Source: Escallonia rubra (Eukaryota; Streptophyta; Magnoliopsida; Escalloniales; Escalloniaceae). Taken from it: 64,000 bases of DNA. Under the pieces are notes generated by a model. The model ran no database searches and was not told the origin of the DNA. It saw only the letters and a list, made by a program, of their open reading frames with translations. Positions 45,101 through 56,919 of this stretch are shown in pieces (position 1 is the first letter of the stretch; each line of letters starts with the position of its first letter). The translations under genes were made by a program, and so were the position numbers. The stretch is taken from assembly GCA_033065855.1 (NCBI GenBank), contig JAVXUO010000687.1, positions 92,001 through 156,000 on the forward strand. The letters run 5' to 3'.

Positions 45101-45641
45101 ATGGGGGCAACTTCTCAATCTTTGGCAAAATATCCTTAATAGAAGTAACGAACTCATTAAATCCTTTTTCATTCAATCCGTGGTCTGATTTTAACCGTAA
45201 TAACCTTCTAACCGCAGATAACCGTGTGTGGTTCCTGATTCCATCCTACAACGAATCTTTGGCATTTCTTAACAAATTATAAAATTGATGACCCCCCTTC
45301 TTCAGCTGTTGGGATTGCCATCGCCGTGGTAGTCGCCCCAGTCAACATTAGCATGGCCAGCATCTATAATCATAATGTGCCTCCACCCTAACTTCAGCTT
45401 GACTAGCCGGTTGGATGACAATAATATTGTTTCGCCATGTTACGTCCCCTTTTGTATCCACCCATAAAATGTACCAGAGAATATAACATTTTACCACCAT
45501 TCTTTTTCTCCAATGCAACAACTCACATTTACTGCACGGACACCTTATCTTATGAAAGTCAACATATGTAGGATGCATGTAAGCAAACTCAAGAAATTCA
45601 TCGACATGATCCTCGAGATCATCATAATTTTTTCTTTTCAT
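42119..45641 (-). pseudogene. tnp2-like transposase of E2, N-terminus kept, decayed
   Basis: From the N-terminus: a Transposase-associated domain (45641-45348; FLEFAYMHPTYVDFHKIRCP and CSKC), then KLGLSYKQIGACNNECVLFW (45176-44913), a Transposase_21 start (IGLATDGFNPFGQYS in frame near 44740-44690), YLRPLI (~44610), NMDVMHIEKNVFDNVFNTVM (44187), a DUF4218-like part (43860-43636; EIFIPIAFKKLLPKVVCETL), the exon with FHLKRKSVIKLVLRAQLL-like remnants (~43490-43200), DUF4216 (42763-42503; LVMFKCTWFDITCSRG) and a Glu/Lys-rich acidic tail (~42400-42119). Many stops and frameshifts are present. It is clearly more decayed than E1. Confidence 0.82.
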
Positions 45642-46239
45642 CTAACTTCGATTGACCGAACATGACAACTGAGATTACTATATACCACCTTAAATTAAAA
45701 CCAATAATTAGGTAGGGCTGATATGAAAATGAATGCATGCATGTGACAATACCCCCTCTATTCTCTAATAGGTAGTGGTCATATCCCATTCAGAAAAGCA
45801 CATGTATGTAAAACAGTTACCCACTCATGCTTTGTCCCATGTCTACTAAAAATTCAGCAGCATATCCCCGCATTTTTCCAACTACATGACATCGATTAGG
45901 TGTTCTAACATTCATCTAATCTTGCTCTTGCAAGATTAAACGGATGTTAGAACACCAGATTTGTATGCACCCGAAGAAACACCGATGAACATGTACCAAA
46001 TATCCAAGACATAGAATACGGAGCAAAAGTCGATACACTATTTTATAAACACTTAGCTTTTCCAGATTGTCTAAACTGGACATCCAAAGGCTCATTGCAA
46101 AGCATTACTTTGTAATGAGTACCTTTGGACAGGAACTAAGGGTTTTTATGCGTGCATGTGTTTAAAAATTGGTAATATATGCAACAATCTTTCTGAAATA
46201 TCAAAATTTTGGAAAGATAGAATCATTAGATTAATTTGC
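45642..46239. other. E2 promoter-side region with a hairpin
   Basis: No gene is seen. An imperfect 27-bp inverted repeat has arms 45899-45925 and 45930-45956 (24 of 27 pairs) around TCTT, with arm ends GGTGTTCTAACAT and ATGTTAGAACACC. Confidence 0.7.
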
Positions 46240-46410
46240 AAGAACATGCCATAGACAAAATGATTTACTTTAAAATTCGTTGACAATGAGTTGTAACCAA
46301 CTCGTTGTCAACGGACTTCACAAAACAACAACGAATATTCCTAATGCGCGAAGCCGACTCACGTTTTTCAATTGAATAAGGAGTTCATTTGCGGAGTTGA
46401 TATTATCTCA
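46240..46410. other. Conserved CACTA hairpin block of E2
   Basis: Reverse-complement match of 21240-41400-type E0 block (21240-21400). Inverted repeat arms 46279-46293 and 46298-46312 (14 of 15 pairs) around TAAC. Confidence 0.75.
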
Positions 46411-46429
46411 CATGTGATTATTATGGGCA

Positions 46430-47300
46430 TTATGATTTAGTTAGGATTAGGTTGTTTTTAGGCTTGTTAGGGTTAATTAGGAATGTATTAGGGTTTAATC
46501 AGGGTATATTAAGTTCATTACGGTTAATCAGGGCTATTTATGGCTCATTAGGGTTTAGTTAGGGTTTATCAGGGCCAATTAGGATTTAATTAGGGTAACT
46601 AGGGTTTAATTAGGTTAATTAGCTTAATTAGGGTTTGTTTAGAGTTTATTAGATCAATTAGGATTTAATTAGATTGAAAAGGATTAAGTAGTGTTAATTA
46701 GAGCTAATTAGGGCCCCAACGGGGCTAATTAGTGTTAGTTAGGACTAATTAAAGCCAATTTGAGGTAATTAGAGTCAATTGGATTTAAATAGGGCTAATT
46801 AGTGTTGATTACAGTTTAATTGACAATTAACTAGGGTTAAACATTGTTGATTAGGGCTAATTAGGGCCCCAACAGGGGTAGTTAAGACTAATTAGGGCTA
46901 GTTAGGGCTAATCAGAGCTAATTATGATTAATTAGGTTTAATTTGTGTTAATTAATTTTATTTAAGAGTTAATTAGGGCTAATTCGAACTATTTAGGGTT
47001 GATTAGAGTTAATTGGGTTTGATTAAGTTAATTAATTTTAATTAGAGTTAATCTTTGTTAATTAGGGTGTAATTAAGAGTTAATTAAGGTTAATCGGTGT
47101 TAATTAGGGTCAATTAGTCCTAATTAGGGCTAATTTGAACTATTTAGGGTTAACTAGAGTTAATTGGGCTTAATTAGAGTTAATTAGTATTGATTAGGGT
47201 TTAGGGTAGAGTTAATTATGTTTAATTATAGTTAATTAAGTTTAATTAGGGTATATTAGTGTTAATTCGGTTTAATTAGAGTTAATTAAACTTACAACAT
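46430..47300. repeat. TTAATTAGGG degenerate array of E2
   Basis: Units such as GGGTTAATTAG and GGGCTAATTAG, the complement of the E0 arrays. GGGCCCCAACRGGG occurs twice (~46709, 46865). Confidence 0.9.
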
Positions 47301-47760
47301 GTAACAATTTAAACCATACATACAATTACACTATACATTATAACAAATTAAATTAAACTAAACTATACATTATAACAAATTCCACATAATATGTCTAACA
47401 CTATAAATTGTATCATGTAATTAGGGTTAAATATACATATTGTTAGCGGCAGCAGTGGTGCGGTGGCGGTGGTGCGACAGCGGCGACGGTGGTGGCGTGG
47501 AGAAGCTGTGGGGGCTGTCGTCTTGGGGGGGGGGGGGGGGGGTGGGGATTGTCGCTTGTATGCAAGAGAGAGGAGAAAGAGTGAGAAAAACGGGGACAGA
47601 GAAAGAAAGGGGAATTAATGTCTTATCACATGACTTTTAGCGACGGACCTTGCCCGTCGAATTTTAGCGCCTACCTCTAAAAGCTTTAGGGACGGATTTT
47701 TTAGCGACAGACTTTTCCGTCGCTAAAATGTTTTCTAAAATATTTTAAAAAATTGACCAA
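47301..47760 (-). repeat. E2 AT-rich tract, GC-rich leader and subterminal repeats
   Basis: An ATTATAACAAATT tract precedes a GGTGGCGG-rich leader with a run of 16 or more G (~47526-47541), a GA-rich part and then TTAGCGACGG copies at 47637-47727. The 66-codon frame at 47440 is compositional. Confidence 0.75.
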
Positions 47761-48794
47761 AAATAGAAAATATTTTTAAACTATTTAATAAGATTAGTTT
47801 ATCACCAAAATATAATATTTTGACCCCCAACGACTATTGTTATAAGAAATGACCATCAATCTACTGAAGAAAAAAAAAATTGATAAAGTATGATACTAAA
47901 CATCTTAAATGATGATATTTTGAACTTTAGTAGATATGCTTATTAGAGAAAAAAAGCCTAAACTTTAAAAGTAAACAGTAGATAATTTAGGAAAATCTTT
48001 AAACTTCCGGCTACCATTGTTGCCTAAGCAATTGAACTTTTTTTTTTATGTGTCCAGCTAGTCTCTTGACTTCATTTGATTAATCTTGGTTCTAAAAATA
48101 CAATATTTAATCTCCTAAGTCCTTCTGTTCTACAAATCTTGTTATACATATACTAATTCTAGCTCCTTCTGATTAGACACTTTAATTTTTACGATATTTT
48201 TTGAGCTATAAATATTAAAGTATTGTTAATAACACTTAGTTATAGTTCAAACTTCTCCTCAGTTTCTAACTTTTATCTCACACTTCCTAGACTTATATAC
48301 ATGCATAAATAAAACTTCAAGAGATTGGACAACTCCAATATATAGACTTTATACTATATATTATCAGCATCAAATTGTATCTAAAGCACGTTCTTTACTT
48401 TTATTACAGAAACACCAGACTTGTAGTGTTTGGTGAGAATTAAATATTTCCGCAAGATGTTTGAAACTCATTGCAATACTAGTGTACCATGATAATAAGA
48501 TGTAATATGGAATAGTCAACATTTTCTATACCGGTAATTTGATGTGACAAAAGAAACAAGTATGATAAATAGTAACAAATATTACAGGTAATTGACATTA
48601 GCAATTCGCATTTGAAACTAAGACCATATTTTCTGCCATAAACTTTTCGTGATTCGAGTTTTTATTAGCAATTCACAATTAATTAACTTATTATGCTTTA
48701 GATAAAATAGTCGTACTAATTAAGGCCAGTTGTGTTTTCTACTAAAGTATATAACATTTTTATTTTGAATTATTATTTAACGTGTAATGCACAT
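47761..48794. repeat. AT-rich sequence and dispersed repeat X, copy 2
   Basis: From about 48300 it aligns with 35600-36080 (see copy 1). It is cut by the insertion of copia B at 48795. No gene is seen. Confidence 0.6.
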
Positions 48795-49286
48795 TGTTAA
48801 TAAATTGGGTCAGTGAACCCATTATCCGCCCACTAACAGATAATGTGTATTTGTTAGTCTGGATTATTACAGTTAATTAGATGATATTTATCTTCTAAGT
48901 GTTTGAGATAAATACGATATTTATCTCCTAGGTATTTGAGAGATAAATACAGTCTTTATCTCCTAAGTGTTTGAGATAAAATCAGTCTCTAATACTATCT
49001 CCATATAAAGGCTAGAGATATCCCAAGAAAGAATAAGTCATAGACATATAAGTCACAAGGCAATCCATCCCTCTGTTGCACTCTCTAGAGCATCATCAAG
49101 CTTTAGGATTTGGTTCGTGGACAAAGAACTCGACTCTAGTAGCCGTTTTCATACATGCGAAAAAGATCAAGCGTGTTGGAGACTCGTAATAATAAGGATT
49201 CTTCGTCTGAATTTTTTATTACTTCGTACGGTATGTTTCCGAACCCACTACGTATTACGTGGTAGGCGCATTTAATTGTTTCAACA
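48795..49286 (+). repeat. 5' LTR of copia B (492 bp)
   Basis: It runs TGTTAATAAATTGGG to GTTTCAACA. Three tandem units of ~34 bp (48883-48915, 48916-48950, 48951-48983; core TTTATCTCCTAAGTGTTTGA) correspond to one in the 3' LTR. Confidence 0.9.
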
Positions 49287-50964
49287 TTGGTATCACAACA
49301 TGATTACTTGTTGATTCGCCTTTAATGTGCTAGAATAAGTAATGTGCATGTTACGCATTTTTCTGGATGCACATATATGAGACTCGTCAAGAAAAATTCA
49401 AAATTTTTGAGCATGTTATTCTGAAAAAAAATTATATGGCTTTTTTCTCCTATGGTTGGGGATGAAATCCATAAAATTTCGTGATTATTGAATGCATGGT
49501 TTGTGAGAAATCACGATTTTATTTTTTAAGAAAACTGTGATTTTTTTTTTATTTTGGGGATCAAATTTGGAGCATGATATTTAGTTTTTATCATGATCGG
49601 TTAGGACATAATTAATCTGTCGCATAATCTTTCAAACGATGTATGACACGCATTATTTGGCTTAAAACGAGAGAGATATGGCCTTCGAAAGTTGGCCTCA
49701 CGGCATGACAACTGCTGAAAATTAGGGTTTTTAAACGAAAAAGACGAACACGCGCACCACGTGCTGACGACACGTGTCACGCAACAATTGAGCTGCATAC
49801 GCGCCACACGCGCGCCAAGCCAGAACCCACGCGCCTCCACGTTTGGGAATCCTTGCCACCACCTGCACCCACGCTCCAACCGAGGCTGCAAGCACGCGTA
49901 TGCCACGCGCCGGACGTGCGCCACGTAGGGCTATTTCCACGCACGCGCCTATTCAAACACGCCTAGACGTTACCCCACGCGCACGGTGGCACATGTGGCA
50001 CGTGATCGCAGCTTTCGGCCAGTTCCGACCCCACTGCAAGTGCGTGTAGCCTTGTCTTGGCTTTTGAATTTTTTCTGTGATATTAAAATTACCTTTATAC
50101 CCTCTGTGTGTTCTGTATAATTTTTTAAACGACTTTTTCTATAGAAATTAGCTTTAAAAATTTATTTTATACACATAATATTTTCCTTAATTTCACAGGC
50201 TATATTAGAGTTAAATTTATTGTTTGCCATCTTTAAGAATTTATCTCTCGTTGGCTATTTGTGAGTATTTTGTGGTACTTTTTGTGGTCCAAAAAAAAAT
50301 ACGCATAATGCGCAAATATTAATTATTTGCACTTCGTGGGCAGAAATAAATATTTTTAGAGAGTTATATGACATAGATGAATTCTGTTTTTTATTTGTTA
50401 CATGCTTGCCTTAATTTGTGTTATGGTTTAAATATATTTTTGTTGAGGTAAATTTGTTGTGTTTTGGTAAGCCCACACTTTTTTAAACCCAATTTCAAGG
50501 CCTTCGCGCCCGTTTTCCTTGGAATGAGAATGTGGTATATTTATCCATTTAATTGCCCTTTAACTTGTTATTTGAGCATGCGAGTTTTATGTTAAATGGA
50601 TGGATATTAGATTGGCATTCTAAATAAAGTTATGTGTTTACTTTTTTTTTAAGTTATTAGAATGCCAATAAGGCTCAATGGAGTCCTGGCACACTTTGTT
50701 GTATGGTGCAACTTTTATATTGGTCTAAATTATCATGTGGATGATTTATTACATTGTGGGTTATATGATGAAATTTATTGCGAAAAATTACTTGAAAAAT
50801 ATTTTTTCCCATTCACATACATGGGAGATGATTAAAAACTTAGCAAATTTTTTGATTTCATGATGACAGGAAGGATAATATTTTGAATTTTGAATTTTTT
50901 GAAATAAATAGAATGATGTATAATTAATATCTTTTTCTTTGTGTAAACTAATGACGTGAATAGA
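49287..50964 (+). other. Copia B leader with primer binding site
   Basis: TGGTATCACAAC (49288-49299) follows the LTR, a variant of the initiator-Met type. The leader is long (1.7 kb) and holds a GC-rich, CACGTG/CACGCG-rich patch (49742-50047). Frames there (107, 69 and 68 codons) overlap on both strands and look compositional. Confidence 0.65.
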
Positions 50965-51799
50965 ATGGTCACCGAGAATGTCATAACTGATCTCGTTAAA
51001 GGTGAGAAACTTAACGGAGATAATTATGACGTTTGGAACAAAAAGATGAAATTCATGTTGAATGAACAAGAGCTCGAGGAGCACTTGACCAAGGAGATGG
51101 TCGCACCCACTGAGGGGCAATCCCTAAGTGACCACGTTGCCAACCAGAATTGGAATGAAAAAGATCGCAGTGAAAGCTATACCTTGTTGAGCAGCTTGCA
51201 AAACGATCTAATTAGGCAGTTTGATGAACTTCCAACTTGCAAAGCTTTATGGGATTAGCTCAAGTTCTTTTTTGGTAGAACCTCAACTACGCGGCTTCAT
51301 AGCCTTGTGATCAAGTTTGAGGAGTACAAAAAAGACCATAAGCATACCATGAATAAACATTTAAGGATGATGTCTAATATGATTGGTAAGCTAAGGGATG
51401 CTGGCCATGTGCTCACAGATGAGCAGCAAGTCAGAGCTATCATAAGGTCCCTTCCTGCTTCATGGGCCAATATGAAATAGATATTGACCCACAGTGAAAA
51501 CATCAAGAACTTTTCTGATGTTTCACAGCATGTCATCCTTGAGGCTGAAACTCGAGATGCTAACAAGACCCTTACTTAAGTCGCCCAAAGGGGATCGCAC
51601 AATGCAAATGGCAAGCACGGAAGACAAAGTAAGAAAGGCAAGAAAGGCGAGGCTAGCGCTTCTATGCCAAAGGAAGGGAAAATAAAGAAACGTAAGAGAG
51701 AAAAACATGGTGGGAAAAAAGATTTGTCTAAAGTCAAATGCTTCAATTGTCAAGAGAAAGGATACTTCGCTTGTGATTGCACTGAGCAGAAGAGAGTAC
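50965..51799 (+). pseudogene. Copia B gag
   Basis: ATG at 50965 (MVTENVITDLVKGEKLNGDN) begins a UBN2-type Gag. In-frame stops are at 51256-51258 (after CKALWD) and 51478-51480 (after WANMK), and another follows in the basic region. The zinc knuckle reads CFNCQEKGYFACDC (51739-51780), with Tyr in place of the zinc-binding His. The frame is cut at 51799 by gypsy C. Confidence 0.85.
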
Positions 51800-53482
51800 T
51801 GTAATGCCCCGAGTTTATTTACGGAGTGTTAATACCGAATACACAGAGATCAGATAAAATCCTATAATTATCCGAAGACTCCAAAATAGTAAATCAGAGC
51901 ATACATTAATAATTCCTAAAATATACGTCAATATCTAACACAGTGGCCCCAATCCTTTGTACAATTCAAGTTCTCCGACACGGAGTTTTCCAAAATAAAA
52001 CCTAACTAATAACAATCTGTGTCAAACATTACACTCAAAATATCAGTACTAACTCTGAAACAAAGGTAGCTAACTCTTGATCACTCAGCTAGCCCTTCGA
52101 TCCCAAAGTCCCACCTACTGATCACCTGAAAGGAGAAACAATAAGGGAATGAGCCAAATGCCCAGTGAGGTCACTCAAAGGACCAATCAAACGAAAGCAA
52201 AGACATCTGAGAAACGAAATTTCGGAAGCACAAAGGGTCTCAACAGAAAGGATAATCAAACCAGATTTCAAATGTTAAAACATATATAGAGACAGACACT
52301 AGGGAGCCATTCAAAAAGTGGTCACATACGCCATCACTGACATATGAGGCCGGTTCAGAAAGTAAGATCGCGATCTTTAGCTCAACTCCCCTGAGCTAGC
52401 CCACGTTTCAATCCACGTGGGTAAGTCAGACATAAGTCACATACACTGTGACATGGCTCATAGAGTTATCAAAACAATTATTTCAATTTAACACACAATC
52501 AAATCTCGGACAAATCAAACAACACAGAGTTTACGAAATATTAACAATCACTGAAACGAACGATATCAAAATGGCAAATTCTAAGGTCAAACGAATTCGA
52601 CAAAAATTTGAATTTCACAAGTCATAGCATTGAGAACAAGTTATTCATAACAAAGCGCAAAACAAAAGGAGAAGAAGAATCACTTAACTCCATTTGAAGA
52701 AGTTCGGATTTCAAAAAGAAACTAAGGACTTACATGAGCGATTGGTCCATCGCTGATTTGAATTTCAAAAATAAACCCTTACCTTAGCCAAGCTTTTGAG
52801 AAATACAATCCTTAAGCTCCACCTTAGAACTTCCAAACTTCCTAAGACTTCTTCTCTCTCTCTCTCTTGCGCGCGCGCGTGCGCAAAGGAGAAGAAATAG
52901 AGAACAAAAAAGGCTAGAGAGGAAATAAAAGGACTATTTATATGAAACAAAAAAATTAAATTTTCATTCGAATGAAAACATAGTTTCATTCGACCGAATC
53001 CGAAAGAGGTGAAAATGCCTAAAAAAAAATTTAATTCGACCAAAAACAAATTTTCATTCGAATTAAAACTTTTAATTCTAATCAAAACTTTTTAGTTCGA
53101 ATTAAAACTTTTTTTTTATTCGACCGAAAACTGGTTTTCATTTGAATTAAAACTTTTAATTTGAATGAAAACTTCAGTAACTCACTCTACACAATTTAAA
53201 TATTTTTCGTTCGAAGCAAAATCTTTCATTCAAAGCAAACTCATTTTCATTCGAAGCAAAACTATTTTCATTCGAAGCGAACCCATTTTCCTTCGACCGA
53301 ATCCTTTAGATTCCAAAACTCTAAAAATCAAATAGTTTTAATTCGAATGAAACCACTTTCATTCGATCGAAAATTTCAGACACAATACTAAACCATTTTC
53401 TTAATTTTAACGACAGACCAAAAACTTATTTATTCAAAAATACTAATTTCAGACAGAAAAAGGAAATTTTTGGGATATAGCA
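51800..53482 (-). repeat. 3' LTR of gypsy C
   Basis: On the minus strand it runs TGCTATATCCC (53482) to CGGGGCATTACA (51800). It contains degenerate TTCGAA-centred repeats (~52960-53370) and a GGTCAC/ACCTCACTGGGC block followed by an acceptor-like CAGGTGATCAG (~52175-52120). A pyrimidine/GC microsatellite lies at 52851-52885. Confidence 0.9.
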
Positions 53483-53497
53483 TTCTCCCCTCCTTAA
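53483..53497 (-). other. Polypurine tract of gypsy C
   Basis: On the minus strand, AAGGAGGGGAGAA directly precedes the 3' LTR. Confidence 0.85.
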
Positions 53498-53510
53498 ATC
53501 AATTCCGTCC

Positions 53511-54656
53511 TCAGAATTTAAAACGTACCTGAAGTGTTAAAAAGCTAAGGGTGCTTTTCGCATGTAGCCTCCTCAAGCTTCCAAGTGCTTCCTCAATTTC
53601 ATGGTTCCGCCATAAAACGTTAACTAACGGAATGACTTTCGTCCTTAACACTTGGTCGCGACGGTCAAGAATCTCAACTGGTTGCTCTTCGTAGGAAAGG
53701 TCCTCCCGAACTGACAAAGGCTCGCACGACATAATGTGCGTCGAATCGTAAACATATTTCCTCAAATTCGAAACATGGAAAACGTTATGAACGTGCAAAA
53801 GCTCTAGCGATAACACAATTCTATAAGCCACCGGACCGATTCTCTCTAAAACCTCGAATGGACTAACAAACCTAGGGCTAAGCTTGTCTTTCTTACCGAA
53901 ATGCATCACCCCCTTCCAAGGTGAAACTCTAAACAACACGTGATCACCCACCTCAAATTCAAGTTCGCGACGACGGTTAGACGTATAACTGCGTTGTCTG
54001 TCCTGAGCCGTTTTGAGACGTTCCCGAATCAAATCAAATTTTTAAGTGGTCAACTGCCCCAACTCTGGTCCCAATAACCGTCTCTCTCCTACCTCATCCC
54101 AACATAGTGGTGTCCTACACCTTCGTCCATACAATGCCTCAAACGGTGCCATCTTAATACTTGCCTGGTAGCTGTTATTATAGGCAAACTCCACTAACGG
54201 TAAATGACTATGCCAACTACCACCAAGGTCTAGCGTGCAAGCTCCTAACATATCCTCTAACGTCTGAATGGTTCGTTCGGACTGTCTATTTGTCTGTGGG
54301 TGATAAGAAGTACTGAAACGAAGGCCAGTGCCCATAGAATTCTGGAAGCTCCTCCAGAATTTCGAAGTGAAATTTGGATCTCGATTTGAAACTATAGATA
54401 ATGGCATACCATGCAACTTCACAATCTCATCAATATATAATCTAACTAGCTCAGATAAAGGTGTTGTCGCTCGGATAGGAAGGAAATGCGCAGTCTTAGT
54501 CAACCTATCAACGATAACCCAAATAGTGTCAAAACCCTTGACTGTTCCCGGTTAGCCTCCCACAAATTTAGTTGTTACATGCTCCCACTTCCACTGCGGA
54601 ATCTCAAGTGGCTGAAGAGGTCCACTAGGCTTCTGATGCTCCGTCTTCACTCTTTG
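53511..54656 (-). pseudogene. Gypsy C integrase and C-terminal (chromodomain-like) part
   Basis: It starts inside the integrase with RVKTEHQKPSGPLQPLEIPQ, then MTKTAHFLPI (54503). The second catalytic position reads SNRDPNFTSKFW where SDRDPRF is usual, so the Asp is replaced by Asn. The rest includes STSYHPQTNRQSERTIQTLE and FEALYGRRCRTPLCW. A stop near 54040 separates it from 54032-53511, which has FEVLERIGPVAYRIVLSLEL, VFHVSNLRKYVYDSTHI and VIPLVNVLWRNHEIEEALG, typical of Tekay-type C-termini. Confidence 0.88.
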
Positions 54657-55548
54657 TGTAACACCCCGATAGTTTTTCGGATTTAATTAGAAATTTTAGC
54701 GGCGAATTTGTTTTCTTTTAGCGACGAAACTTTGCTTAGCATCAATATATTTTGTGTTTGGGACTTTAGCGAAGAATTTTCTTCTAATTAGCGTTGATAT
54801 TTTATTTAGTAACTTTTAGCGACACTCAGTATAGCGGGGTTATCTAACCAAACCATTGAAATTTTTCGAGCACTTAAACTATAACAAATAATTTATTTTG
54901 GACATGCTTATAATAATAGAAAAGTAGCGGGGTAAAATTTAAAATGTCTAACGAAAGTCTAAGGGGGGTCTTTTTTGTGATTTCTTTTTTCCTATTAGGG
55001 TATAAAGGCTTGCAAATGGGGCAGCCGTCCTTGATTTTTCGTTAATACCTTATTGCGGCCGAGAGAGAGGGGGATAGAGAAAATACAGAGAGAGGGTTAG
55101 AGAGAAGGCAAAGGAGACAAGATTTTCGGTGATCGAGTTGGTTTTTCGGTAAGTTTGCTTCCCCTTTCTCTCAACTTTATTCAGTATTTTATGGATTAAG
55201 AATCTGGGTTTGCAGCCATGTGTACGTGGGTGGTGTGGTCGCATGAGATGAGAAAACAACAGGCTGCACCACAGTTTGTGAATTATACGTATGGGTGATT
55301 GAAGCAAGTGATTCAAGACAAATATAAGCATGGTGCCGTCAGTAAGTGGGCAGCCATGGGCTACCGTAATCCAATAGAGATACCAAGGGAACGGAAGAAG
55401 GTTGATCGAAAAGTTTTCCAGCGAGGTTTTCGGCGATCGAAACTCTTTTTCGGTAAGCTTTTTCTTAGTTTTTCTCTCTTGTTCAATTTAATGTTTATGG
55501 GATTAAGGGGAAAACTGGAAGAGGAGCCACTGCCGTGAGGCAGTTGGT
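54657..55548 (+). mobile_element. 5' fragment of the large gypsy-like LTR family (LTR4) inside gypsy C pol
   Basis: It starts TGTAACACCCCGATAG, with TTAGCGGCGAA and TTAGCGACGA motifs, a GCAGCCGTCC block at 55021 and GCAGCCATGGGCTACCGT, as in LTR1. It ends near CGTGAGGCAGTTGGT (55548) where gypsy C RT sequence starts. Only ~0.9 of ~3.7 kb is left, and ~1.2 kb of gypsy pol is missing, so insertion was followed by a deletion across its right edge. Confidence 0.75.
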
Positions 55549-56897
55549 TCTCACTTCCGTGACAGTGCTAGGTCTCTGCCGGTCAGTTACTGCTGCAATC
55601 TTAGAAGGGTCAACAGTTATTCCGTCCTTAGACACCACATGCCCCAGAAATGTAACCTGTTCAAGCCAAAACTCACATTTCGTACACTTAGCATACAGTT
55701 TATTATCTTTCAAAGTCTGCAAGATAATCCGCAAATGCTCACGATGCTCTTCCTCCGACCTAGAGTACACCAAAATATCGTCAGTAAAAACAATAACGAA
55801 TTGATCCAAATACTGTCTAAACACATGGTTCATCAAATCCATAAAAGCAGCAGGGGCATTAGTCAGCCCGAACGACAATACTAAAAACTCATAATGCCAT
55901 AACGAGTCCTAAAAGCGGTCTTTGGCACATCCTCCGCCTTGACTTTCAGCTGATAATATCCAGAACACAAATCTATCTTCGAGAAAAACTTCGCTCCCTG
56001 AAGTTGGTCAAACAAATCTTCTATGCACGGTAACAGATATTTATTACGGACGGTGAGCTTATTCAACTCACGGTAGTCTATGCAAAGTCTCAATGTACCA
56101 TCCTTTTTCTTAACGAATAAGACAGGGGCAGCCCAAGGTAACACACTAGGGCGAATGAACCCCTTTATCAAGTAGCTCTTGAAGTTGTTCCTTTAATTCC
56201 TTCATCTCTGAAGGTGCCATTCAATACGGAGCCTTAGAAATAGGTGCCGCACAGGGCACTAAATCAATTATGAATTCCATCTCACGATCGATGGGCTTTC
56301 TAGGCAACTCCTCGGGAAACACCTTAGAAAGGTCGCAGACTACCGGTACTTCTGATACTTCAAGACATTCATGACTAGTATCTCAGACGTGTGCAATGTA
56401 ACCCTTACAGCCCTTACGAAGCATGCGACGAGCTGCAATAGCTGAGATAACGGACAACCCACTAGGTTTTGAACCTCGGAACTCAAACTCAGACAAATCA
56501 GATAAACAAAAACGGACTCGCTTCTCAAAATCACGAATAACTAAAGGTACTAGATCCCCAGGGAGGTCCCTATCTCATAGGCGGATCTTACAGTTCCTCA
56601 ATACTGAATTAACTATTTCAGAATCTCCAACTGCAGTACCGACAGACAACTCATAGTTAAGAGACTGGGGTTTAACCCGTGTCGACGTGCAAAAGAAAGA
56701 GAGACAAAAAAGTGTGTGGCACCAGAGTCAAACAATACATGTGCATCAATTGAGTCAATCTGAATCGTACCTGCCACCACATCCTTTGAACCCGATGCAT
56801 CCCTAGCTGTCATGTTGAACACCCTGCCAGTAGCCTTAGGTTTCTGCCCTCCTACTGACTGGTTTGCACTTTGTCTTGGGCCCGAAGTTGTACTCAA
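55549..56897 (-). pseudogene. Gypsy C protease and reverse transcriptase
   Basis: Protease: VLFDSGATHFFVS (from ~56730) keeps the DSGA motif. A decayed spacer follows (56612-56172). RT begins (56171) [20 protein letters not shown], then [15 protein letters not shown] and [15 protein letters not shown], a stop near 55881, [17 protein letters not shown], and FTDDILVYS where FIDDILIYS is usual. It ends at [12 protein letters not shown], against the LTR4 fragment. The catalytic Asp pair is kept. Confidence 0.9.
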
Positions 56898-56919
56898 CTG
56901 AACCTTGTGGGCCTGATTG

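Larger units (their letters stand above)
40672..47760 (-). mobile_element. CACTA (En/Spm) element E2, truncated at both ends
   Basis: Colinear with E1 on the minus strand: tnpA-like exons (40700-41900), tnp2-like gene (42119-45641), conserved hairpin block (46240-46410), TTAATTAGGG arrays (46430-47300), GC-rich leader and a few TTAGCGACGG subterminal repeats (47433-47730). The tnpA-side terminus is missing at LTR3, and I find no CACTA terminus beyond 47730. Unlike E1 it keeps the TNP2 N-terminal region. Confidence 0.8.

Noticed and set aside
49601..49940. Arg/Ala-rich frames of 107 and 69 codons
   Set aside because: Compositional, in the copia B leader, with frames on both strands and no domain.
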